From Rhodanobacter denitrificans (GTDB taxonomy: Bacteria; Pseudomonadota; Gammaproteobacteria; Xanthomonadales; Rhodanobacteraceae): a DNA stretch of 64,000 nucleotides. The position numbers and the translations under genes are program-made. This document shows positions 14,803-22,042 of the stretch, piece after piece; the first letter of the stretch is position 1, and each line of letters opens with the position of its first letter. The stretch lies in the NCBI GenBank assembly GCA_003241385.1, contig QFPO01000016.1, positions 7,638 to 71,637 of the forward strand. Direction: 5' to 3'. The notes below the pieces were generated by a model, which saw nothing but the letters and a program-made list of their open reading frames with translations, made no database searches and was not told the DNA's origin.

Positions 14803-16293
14803 TCACTTTCCGGCCTGGGTCGGCGCTTCGAAGCCGCCGGCGAAGATGCCGTCGCGCACGAGTCGGGTCACCGAATGGTCGGAGTCGGGCACCGGGAAAT
14901 TGAAATCCCACATCGCAAAGCCGGCGACGAGGATGCGGTCGCGGGAATCGACCAGCATCGAGTAGGGGTAGCCGTTCGGCGTGAGAGCCGAGGGATACTC
15001 GATCGACACGGTCGAGGTCGGTCCGTTGCCGGACGCGTCGAACTGCACGATCGACTGCTGCGTCGCCGGCGTGTATCCGTTCGGAATGATGCCGTTGCTC
15101 GCCATCGACACGACCAGATCACCGTTCGGGCGGACCGCCAGGTCCTGCGTCGCTCCGTTCAAGGCGACGTTGACGTGGGCGATACCATTGGTGCCGAAGC
15201 CGGGGCTCGGCGTTCCATCGGGCTGAAGCGAAGCCAGCAGCACGTCGGTGAGCTGATTGAATTCGTCGTCGTAGATCGCATCGCCAGCGAGGACGATTCG
15301 ACCGTCGTCATGCACGTGCATCGCACGCACCGACAGCTGATCGTAATTGAGGCCCTGGTTCAACGAGAGCCACGCGTAGCCACCGGTGCCGAACGACGTA
15401 TCGAGTGCGCCCGTCGCCGGGTCGAACGCAAGAACGAAACCGTTGCTGCCCGGACCGTTGCCGTTCTGCGCCGTACCGCCGACGAGTATCTTGCCGTTGC
15501 TGGCGAACGCGGCCGAGAAGGCGAAATCGTAGCCGAAGGAAACGAGGTCGGGGTTGAAGATACTGGTGCCGGGCAGAGGGCCGCTGCCGTCGCCGAAGCT
15601 CGCGTCGAGCGCGCCGGTGACGGCATCGAGCTTGGCGATCGCGATCGCGCTGCTGTGGCCTGTAGGGCCTCCCGGATCGGTGTCGCCGATCGCATACAGC
15701 GCGCCGTCGCGATGCAGGATGCGGTTGGCGCCGCTGTTGAGTCCGGGCTGGTTGACGGCGATCGTGGCCGTTCCGCCGTCGCCGAACCCGGGACACGCCG
15801 TACCGTCGAACCGGATGCAGGCGACGGCGGCGATACCGAGACCCGGCGTGTCCAGATAGTGGATGCCGGCGACGTAGAACCGGCCGTTCGCCACGATGGC
15901 GTCCTTGACCATGCTGACGCCGGTCGGCGACAGCAGCTTGCCGCCGACGCCGAACGAGGGGTCGAGCACGCCGTCCGCATCGAGCTTGGAGATCGCGACG
16001 CGGTCGGCATGCGCATCGGTGCGATGGAAGCCGACCAGCCAGAAGCCGCCGCCGTCCGCCGCGATCACGCGCACCGCCTCGTCCCAGGTGCCCTCGTCGT
16101 CGTTGTAGTTGACGGTGGTGTAGCCGCCGTCGCCGAAACGCGTGTCGACGGTCAGATCGGATCCGATCGAGATACCGACGACGTTCCGGGGCGTGACAGG
16201 CAAGGTCTGGGACGCCGCCGGTTGAACGAACAGCGCGATGGACGAGCCGATCGCTACCGAAATGGATTTTGCAATGCCGTGAAGGCGGAACAT
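14803..16293 (-). CDS. Secreted delta-60 repeat (beta-propeller-like) protein
   Basis: A 496-aa protein with a signal peptide (MFRLHGIAKSISVAIGSSIA..., cleavage likely after PAASQ or nearby). The body is built of repeats that each contain D-x-SFG-x-GG: FGDGGYTT, DPSFGVGGKL, CPGFGDGGTA, DASFGDGSG, DTSFGTGGYA and SPGFGTNGIA. This is the delta-60 repeat pattern of extracellular proteins with a propeller-like fold. No enzyme motif is seen. The C-terminus DGIFAGGFEAP resembles the end of the unrelated secreted protein at 29474 (DALFTDGFDLP), suggesting a common tail. Function unknown; probably extracellular or surface-exposed. Confidence 0.82.
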   Translation of the reverse strand: MFRLHGIAKSISVAIGSSIALFVQPAASQTLPVTPRNVVGISIGSDLTVDTRFGDGGYTTVNYNDDEGTWDEAVRVIAADGGGFWLVGFHRTDAHADRVAISKLDADGVLDPSFGVGGKLLSPTGVSMVKDAIVANGRFYVAGIHYLDTPGLGIAAVACIRFDGTACPGFGDGGTATIAVNQPGLNSGANRILHRDGALYAIGDTDPGGPTGHSSAIAIAKLDAVTGALDASFGDGSGPLPGTSIFNPDLVSFGYDFAFSAAFASNGKILVGGTAQNGNGPGSNGFVLAFDPATGALDTSFGTGGYAWLSLNQGLNYDQLSVRAMHVHDDGRIVLAGDAIYDDEFNQLTDVLLASLQPDGTPSPGFGTNGIAHVNVALNGATQDLAVRPNGDLVVSMASNGIIPNGYTPATQQSIVQFDASGNGPTSTVSIEYPSALTPNGYPYSMLVDSRDRILVAGFAMWDFNFPVPDSDHSVTRLVRDGIFAGGFEAPTQAGK

Positions 16294-16449
16294 GGGTGAC
16301 CTCTGCTCATGAAGGGTGCCGGCGGCAGCCGACGATCATCGACTGGAGTCCGGCTGCGTGGTCGCTTGCGCGGCGCGCAGATTGCGCAGCCGGGAGGCGT
16401 TTTCGGGTTCGATCGAATGTAGGTGCGATGGCGAAAAAGCGTCAACTCG

Positions 16450-16486
16450 AAAAGGCGGCAAAATTCTGCCATGGCACAAATCCGCC
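16450..16486 (-). terminator. Possible terminator of the regulator gene
   Basis: On the minus strand GGCGG (16486-16482) pairs with CCGCC (16458-16454). An inner TGCCATGGCA palindrome lies in the loop, and TTTT follows at 16453-16450. It lies 130 bases after the regulator stop. The remainder of 16294-16615 is the upstream region of the delta-60 gene, with no clear promoter. Confidence 0.4.
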
Positions 16487-16615
16487 ATTGACACGCAAGC
16501 CTCGACCGGCCCGGTCCGGGACGTGACAGCAGCGGAGCCGAGCCGCAGACGTCGCGAACGGCGATCGGCAGGCGCTACGATCGAGCGACGGCGTGCGCGC
16601 TGCGCGCGCCCCGGG

Positions 16616-17623
16616 TCATCCGTGTTTGTCGTGCGGATCGCCCACCGCCACGGTGCGCAGCGCTGCTTGCCAGCCGGCCTGAAAACGCGTGCGTGCGTTC
16701 AACTCCTTCATCAGCGCCAAGATCCTGCGCTCGAGGGTCCGCGCCGAGATGCCCAGTTCCTGTGCGATCGATTTGTCGTTCATGCCCGCGGCGAGCAGCG
16801 AAGCCAGCCGGTCCGCATCGACCGGGCGGCGCGACTTCTCCGACAGCCGAACCGACACCGCCGCGATCCCGAACGGCGTTCCACGCTCCCACAGAATCTC
16901 GAACAGCTCGCAGAGCGCATCGAGCAGCTGCGAAGGACGCAGCATCAGCACGACTTCTCCGGCTTGCTCGAGCGTCAACGGAATCATCGCGATCCGACGG
17001 TCGGCGATCACCAGTTTCATCGGCAGGCCGCCGAGAATGCGGACGCGGTTGCCGCTTTCGACCTCCTTGCCCAGATCCTCGGCTCTGCCGGACAGGTCCA
17101 GTGAAGAGGCATCGACGATGGTGCGCAGGACGACACCGCGTGTCAGCGCGTGCTTCTGCGCGTCGAAGTTCTGGTAGACCGGTTTCATCACGTACGGCGG
17201 CCGCTCGAGGCAGATGACCTCCTGTCGCGCCGAACGATGCATCTGGCTGAACATGTGCAGGATCGCTTCGCGTCCGGTGATGAGCTCGATCGGCTGCTCC
17301 TGCGACGAGCTGCGCCGAACCTTCGACTGCCAGTGACTGGCGATCGTCCGGGCGCGCTGCAGCTCGTTCTGCTTCCTCGCCGTGAGCAGGTCCAGAGCCA
17401 CTTCGGGCGAGGTCGGCACGTAGCGCGGCGTGCGCTCGGGAAGGCAGCTGGCCATGCCCTTGGTTTCCAGGGACCTCAGGACATGGCCTGCGCGCCGCGA
17501 TGACCAGCCTGTGTCACGCGCCACGTCGGCCGCGGTGCTGCCCGGATTGGCCAGAAGAAACTCGTAGGCCTTCTGTTCCTCCAGGGAAATGCCGAATGCC
17601 AGCAGCAGGGTGTCATCGCTCAT
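16616..17623 (-). CDS. TrmB-like/LuxR-type transcriptional regulator
   Basis: A 335-aa two-headed regulator. Residues about 1-70 (ISLEEQKAYEFLLANPGSTA then DTGWSSRRAGHVLRSLETKG) form a winged helix of the TrmB/MarR kind. Residues about 100-255 look like the PLD-like sensor region that follows it in TrmB proteins (REAILHMFSQMH, VICLERPPYVMK, GGLPMKLVIADRRIAMIPL). The last 60 residues, LLAAGMNDKSIAQELGISAR followed by TLERRILALMKELNARTRFQ, form a LuxR-type HTH. The ligand is unknown. Its start overlaps the stop of a 38-codon gene by 4 bases, and both are divergent from the ADOP permease, a plausible target. Confidence 0.8.
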   Translation of the reverse strand: MSDDTLLLAFGISLEEQKAYEFLLANPGSTAADVARDTGWSSRRAGHVLRSLETKGMASCLPERTPRYVPTSPEVALDLLTARKQNELQRARTIASHWQSKVRRSSSQEQPIELITGREAILHMFSQMHRSARQEVICLERPPYVMKPVYQNFDAQKHALTRGVVLRTIVDASSLDLSGRAEDLGKEVESGNRVRILGGLPMKLVIADRRIAMIPLTLEQAGEVVLMLRPSQLLDALCELFEILWERGTPFGIAAVSVRLSEKSRRPVDADRLASLLAAGMNDKSIAQELGISARTLERRILALMKELNARTRFQAGWQAALRTVAVGDPHDKHG

Positions 17624-17736
17624 CGGTGCTGGCGATCCGCGGTACAGGTCGGACGCGTGACGGCAATCTGCTTGCGTCGGCCGATCGGTCGAACGACGTC
17701 GCGCAAGAACTCGACAATGAAACGCTGGTGGCTCAT
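17620..17736 (-). CDS. Small 38-aa basic protein upstream of the regulator
   Basis: ATG 17736 is preceded at ideal distance by GGAGGAGGG, one of the strongest Shine-Dalgarno sequences in the window, and by a TATGAT -10 box. The frame (MSHQRFIVEFLRDVVRPIG..., ending TADRQHR) stops at TGA overlapping the regulator's ATG (ATGA). The peptide starts with an amphipathic helix-like stretch and continues with a basic tail (RPIGRRKQ). I do not recognise it. It may be a coupling leader for the regulator, a small regulatory partner or a signal peptide precursor. One Cys lies near the C-terminus. Confidence 0.6.
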   Translation of the reverse strand: MSHQRFIVEFLRDVVRPIGRRKQIAVTRPTCTADRQHR

Positions 17737-17757
17737 GGGCCCTCCTCCGATGCGCCC

Positions 17758-17763
17758 ATCATA
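17758..17763 (-). promoter_or_regulatory. Putative -10 of the small gene/regulator transcript
   Basis: TATGAT on the minus strand lies 21 bases before the ATG of the 38-codon gene, leaving room for a short leader that contains the Shine-Dalgarno. The -35 position (TGTGGA, 17-base spacer) is a poor match, so an activator may be needed. Confidence 0.45.
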
Positions 17764-18008
17764 GGCTCGCGATGCGTGCATCCACAGGGGCAGCGTCCTG
17801 CCCGCGCCGGGTGCGCACGAAGCGCGGGCGCCTGCGACCTTCGCAGCCTCGCGATCGCCGGCATGGCGGAAAATCCGGAAGCGACGAGAAACTCGCAACG
17901 CCTCTGAAAAGCCATGTCGCCGCCATGGACGGATCGTTTGCGCGCGGGCAGCCTATGCACCAGACGCCAGCCGATGCGTCCCTGACGTCGCCCCGTCACG
18001 CGAGATCG

Positions 18009-20450
18009 ATGATGCTTCGCTACGCCGTGAGATCGCTGCTGCGCGCGCCCGGCTTCACGCTGGCCGTGGTGCTGACACTGGCCGTCGGCATCGCCGCGGT
18101 CGGATCGATGTTCGCGCTCGTGTACGGCGTGCTGCTCGCGCCGCTGCCGTACGGTGAGCCCGACCGGCTGGTCAGCCTGCGCATGCAGACGGCCGAGTCG
18201 GGCGAGATCGGCCAGCCGCCGGCCCTGCAGGTCACCTATGCCGAGCTCGCGCGCACGCTCGACGGCGTCGGCTTCTACCGGACCGGCAGCAGCAATCTGT
18301 GGGTCGAAGGTAGCGGCGCCGGCGCCGACAGTGTGGTCGCGACCTGGGTCAGCGCGTCGATGATGCCACTGCTGCGGATCTCCCCGCTGCTCGGCCGCTC
18401 GTTCACGGCCGAGGAGGAAGTTCGCGGCGGACCGGACGCGGCGATCCTCAGCGAGTCGGAGTGGCGCAGCCGCTTCCATGCCGCGACCGACGTCATCGGC
18501 AAGACCGTGATCGTCAACAGCGTCGCGCGTCAGATCGTCGGCGTCATGCCGGCGCGGTTCTCGTTCCCGACGTCCGATACGCGCATCTGGCTGCCGGCCA
18601 AGCGCAGCGACGACGCCACCGTCGGCGAGTTCGCCTACACCGGCGTGGCGCGCCTCGCGCCCGGCGTCGGCCTCGAGCAGGCCCGGCACGAACTCGGCAC
18701 GGTACTGCCGAGCATCGCCGATTCGTTTCCGCACCTGGCGTCCGGCGGATCGACCGCGGCCTGGCTCGCCGACGTACGGCCGACGCCGGTCGTGGAGCCG
18801 TTGCGCGACGCGATGACCCGCGCAATCGAACGCACGCTGTGGATGCTGTCGGCCGCGGCGGGACTGGTCCTGCTGGTGGCCTGGGCCAGTACGGCCAACC
18901 TGCTGCTGATCCGCGCCGACGTCCGGCAGCCGGAGCTGGCCGTTCGCGCGGTGCTCGGCGCCGGCCGCGTGCGAACGGCCGTCCCTGTCCTCGCGGAGGC
19001 GGCGCTGCTCGGAACTGCGGCCGCCGCGCTGGCGCTGATGCTGATCGTCGGCGCGGTCCGGGCGCTGGTGGCATTCGGGCCGGCCGGCATTCCGCGGCTC
19101 GCCGAGCTCGGCGTCGGAGCGCCGGCGATCGCGTTCGTCGTACTGATCAGCGGCGTCGGCATCGTGTCGTGCGCGGCGCTGCCGGTGATCCGGTCGTGGC
19201 GGACGCGTCCGTCCGTGCACCTGCGCGAAGGCGGACGCGGCACCTCGACCGGCAAGGCCGGCAGCCGCTTCCGCGCGATCGTCACGACGTTGCAGATCGC
19301 CATCGCGCTGTCGGTCACGATCGGCGCGGCCTTGCTGATGCGCAGCGCGCACAGCCTGTATCGGGTCGATCCCGGCTTCGATCCCGCGCAGGTGACGACG
19401 CTTCGGACCCAGCTGCCGTTCGCACGCTACGACGAAACGGCCGCCGTGGCGTTCTACACGCGGCTGACCGAGCGGGTGCGCGAGCTGCCGGGCGTCGACG
19501 ACGCCGGCCTGACGATGAAGCTGCCGCTGCGCAGCGGTGCCGCGCTCGAACAGACGTTTCGAACCGATACCGACGGACGGACGCGGTCGCTGCCGATCGG
19601 CATCGTCGACGACGGCTATTTCGCGGCGATGTCGATACCGCTGCTGGCCGGTCGCGGCTTCAACTGCCTCGATCTGGAGAGCGGCACCAGTCTCGTCATC
19701 AGCCGCCATGCCGCCGCAGCGCTGTTCGACGACCCGATCGGAGCCGCCGCCATCGGACAGCGCCTGACGCTGGCACCGTCGGGGCCGGCCTACACGATCG
19801 TCGGCGTCGTCGGCGACGTGCGCGATCAGGACCTCGCCCGTCCGCCGTCGGCGATGGTCTACCGGCCGCTGGCGGTCGCGACCGATCCTGCGGTCGAGCC
19901 GGCCGCGCCGCGCAACCTGGCGCTCGTCGTCGAATCGAGCGCAGCCGCCGCTGCGATCGTGCCGGAGATCAGGCGGCTCGTGAATGCGCTCGACGCGACG
20001 GTGCCGGTCTACCAGGTCGAGACGATGAGCGAGGTGATGCGCGCCTCGACGGCGCGACTCTCGCTGATGCTGGTCCTGATGACGGCGGCTGCCGCGATCA
20101 CGCTGATGCTCGGCTCGATCGGTCTCTACGGCGTCATGGCCTACGGGGTCGCCTTGCGCGAGCGCGAGTTCGGCGTGCGTGGCGCGCTGGGCGCGGCCCC
20201 GCATCGGATCGCGCGCCTGGTCGCCGGACAGGGCCTGGCGCTGACCGCGGGCGGCATCGTTGCCGGACTGCTGCTGTACGCGCTGGCGGCGCCGTTCCTG
20301 CGGAGTTTCCTGTTCGGGGTCGAGGCGGGCGATCCGGTCACGCTGGGCGCGGCGACGCTGGTGCTGCTCGGCGCCGCGATGCTCGCGAGCTGGCTGCCGG
20401 CGCGGCGGGCCGCGCGTGTCGATCCGGCACGGGCGCTGCAGGCCGGATAG
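18009..20450 (+). CDS. ADOP-type ABC transporter permease (MacB/FtsX-like)
   Basis: An 813-aa membrane protein with the duplicated FtsX/MacB-core layout called ADOP. It begins with the N-terminal segment MMLRYAVRSLLRAPGFTLAV and the first membrane helix (AVVLTLAVGIAAVGSMFALV), then a periplasmic MacB-core domain (about 60-275). Three helices follow at about 285-420 with PELAVRAVLGAGR, then a second periplasmic domain (about 480-690) and a final FtsX unit with REREFGVRGALGAAPHRIAR and LPARRAARVDPARALQAG. No ATPase is adjacent, which is usual for this orphan family. Export of a peptide, lipid or drug is possible; the substrate is unknown. I chose ATG 18009 because relatives start with this segment; the frame is open upstream. 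Divergent from the TrmB/LuxR regulator. Confidence 0.85.
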   Translation: MMLRYAVRSLLRAPGFTLAVVLTLAVGIAAVGSMFALVYGVLLAPLPYGEPDRLVSLRMQTAESGEIGQPPALQVTYAELARTLDGVGFYRTGSSNLWVEGSGAGADSVVATWVSASMMPLLRISPLLGRSFTAEEEVRGGPDAAILSESEWRSRFHAATDVIGKTVIVNSVARQIVGVMPARFSFPTSDTRIWLPAKRSDDATVGEFAYTGVARLAPGVGLEQARHELGTVLPSIADSFPHLASGGSTAAWLADVRPTPVVEPLRDAMTRAIERTLWMLSAAAGLVLLVAWASTANLLLIRADVRQPELAVRAVLGAGRVRTAVPVLAEAALLGTAAAALALMLIVGAVRALVAFGPAGIPRLAELGVGAPAIAFVVLISGVGIVSCAALPVIRSWRTRPSVHLREGGRGTSTGKAGSRFRAIVTTLQIAIALSVTIGAALLMRSAHSLYRVDPGFDPAQVTTLRTQLPFARYDETAAVAFYTRLTERVRELPGVDDAGLTMKLPLRSGAALEQTFRTDTDGRTRSLPIGIVDDGYFAAMSIPLLAGRGFNCLDLESGTSLVISRHAAAALFDDPIGAAAIGQRLTLAPSGPAYTIVGVVGDVRDQDLARPPSAMVYRPLAVATDPAVEPAAPRNLALVVESSAAAAAIVPEIRRLVNALDATVPVYQVETMSEVMRASTARLSLMLVLMTAAAAITLMLGSIGLYGVMAYGVALREREFGVRGALGAAPHRIARLVAGQGLALTAGGIVAGLLLYALAAPFLRSFLFGVEAGDPVTLGAATLVLLGAAMLASWLPARRAARVDPARALQAG

Positions 20451-21136
20451 CCGAAGGCGTCTGCTGCTTCGACCGGACCAACCTCTCCGCCCTGCCCGTC
20501 GCTGCGTCGTGCGGCGCCGGAACCGCCGCGATGTACCGGCCGGCCGCGCTGCGCGACACGGATGTTCAGAGTGCGGCGGAATCGAGAACCCGGAGCAAGT
20601 CGCGAGCGGCGCGAGCCGGCCGACGAATCGATCGACCGCCGCGGACGATGCCGATGGAGCGGTCCTTCCCTGGACCGCACGGACGAACTTGTCGAACAGG
20701 TCGCACCCGCGCGAGCGAGAGCCGCCGGTTGACCGGTGCCGGCTCGATGGAGCCGGCTGGCGACGGGTTGCGTATCCTGGACACCTCGATATGCACGATG
20801 CCCCCGTCCGCGGACGTCATCCACGCGGCGGTGTATGGAAATGAACGCTTCGGCGGCGGAACCGGCAGGACGCCGAACGCTCGACAGGCATCGAGGTCGT
20901 CGGCTGTGCAACGCCGTCTCGGCTCGGTTCCTTCGGTCCGCGAGCCGGCCTGCTTCGAGCGGTCCAGCGCCTGCCGCCCGCTCGTTTCCTTCGCTCCGGC
21001 CATGTCGCGTAGTTCGCAGAACCGGTCCGAATCCGGACACGATGCATCGACAATGTGAGAAGGCGTTCGCGGATTTGGACCGCGTGCCGCCGCGGTGACT
21101 CGCTACAATGGCCGAAAATGAACTTTGGAACGCCGC
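20451..21136. other. 686-base intergenic stretch before the sigma factor
   Basis: No convincing gene is seen. A minus-strand frame of 145 codons (about 20566-21003) has no ribosome site and no recognisable motif, so I do not call it. The stretch ends with the -10-like TACAAT that precedes the sigma-factor gene. Confidence 0.45.
21104..21109 (+). promoter_or_regulatory. Putative -10 element for the sigma-factor gene
   Basis: TACAAT inside GCTACAATG lies 27 bases before the ATG. A TTGGAC lies upstream but with a 23-base spacer, too long for a standard promoter. Confidence 0.4.
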
Positions 21137-21736
21137 ATGTCGCGCGCCGTCAATTCAGCCGATGAGGTCGTGCTCGATCGGTTGCAGGACACACTGACCC
21201 GCGCGATAGGTGATCCGTCTCACAGTCTGGCCTCGATGATGACCGAGGCGTATCGGAACCTGCTGCGCGTCGCGCACGTGCAACGCAACGCCTACGGCGC
21301 AAGCCCGACCTTGTCGACCACGGCCCTGGTCCACGAGGTTTATCTCAAGCTGCAGGAATCGCCGGATCTTGCGGTTTCGGACATCAACCATTTCTATTAT
21401 CTGGCGACGCGCGCGATGCGCTTCGTGCTGACCGACCATGCGCGCAGGAAACTCGCGCGCAAGCGCGGCCAAGCGATGCCGCTGGAGCCGCTCGACGAGC
21501 TCACCGCACCGGACGTGGACGGTCGCCATGCCGAACAGGTGATCGAGATCAACGAGGTCATCGATCAGCTCGGCCAGATATTCCCGCGCATGGCGCAGAT
21601 CGTCTCGCTGCGGTTCTACGTCGGCCTGGGCGACGCCGAAATCGGCGCCGCGCTCGGCATCGACGAGCGGACCGTGCGCCGCGACTGGATCAAGGCGCGG
21701 GGCTGGATGATCGGCCGGCTGCGCGAGGCCGACTGA
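21137..21736 (+). CDS. ECF-like RNA polymerase sigma factor
   Basis: A 199-aa two-domain sigma factor of the ECF-like group found with Ser/Thr kinases (the Sig-70_X6 type). Region 2 contains LSTTALVHEVYLKLQES, then FYYLATRAMRFVLTDHARRK near residues 85-105. Region 4 ends MAQIVSLRFYVGLGDAEIGA followed by LGIDERTVRRDWIKARGWM, the HTH that reads the -35 element. ATG 21137 is preferred over an upstream TTG. No anti-sigma gene is adjacent; instead a transmembrane Ser/Thr kinase follows in the same direction after 306 bases. This pairing suggests control by phosphorylation, known for other sigma/kinase pairs but not shown here. Confidence 0.88.
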   Translation: MSRAVNSADEVVLDRLQDTLTRAIGDPSHSLASMMTEAYRNLLRVAHVQRNAYGASPTLSTTALVHEVYLKLQESPDLAVSDINHFYYLATRAMRFVLTDHARRKLARKRGQAMPLEPLDELTAPDVDGRHAEQVIEINEVIDQLGQIFPRMAQIVSLRFYVGLGDAEIGAALGIDERTVRRDWIKARGWMIGRLREAD

Positions 21737-22042
21737 GGCCGCGGCGGCGGTCGGCGGGTACTCGCTTCGCGCGAAGAAGGGGGAACCAGCGGCGACGATG
21801 AGCCGGTGCGCCGGCCGGCGGGCAGCGCGATACCGATCCGCAGCGCCTGTGCTTGCTCGTCGAAAGGATGCGGTCTCGAACGGCAGGTAGCGGGAACGCG
21901 CCGCGCGTGATCGGGACGCAGGCATCGCAGGCGCGGCGAACCGGATCGCGACCGACCGCCTGGGCGTCCGCGTCCGATGCCCGTCTTTCGCGCCGAATTC
22001 CGATTCTTGCTACGCCCCCGACCCCGCCACCGATTTTCGCCC

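Noticed and set aside
20566..21003. 145-codon minus-strand frame upstream of the sigma gene
   Set aside because: No ribosome site, no domain and mixed third-position composition; not enough support for a gene.
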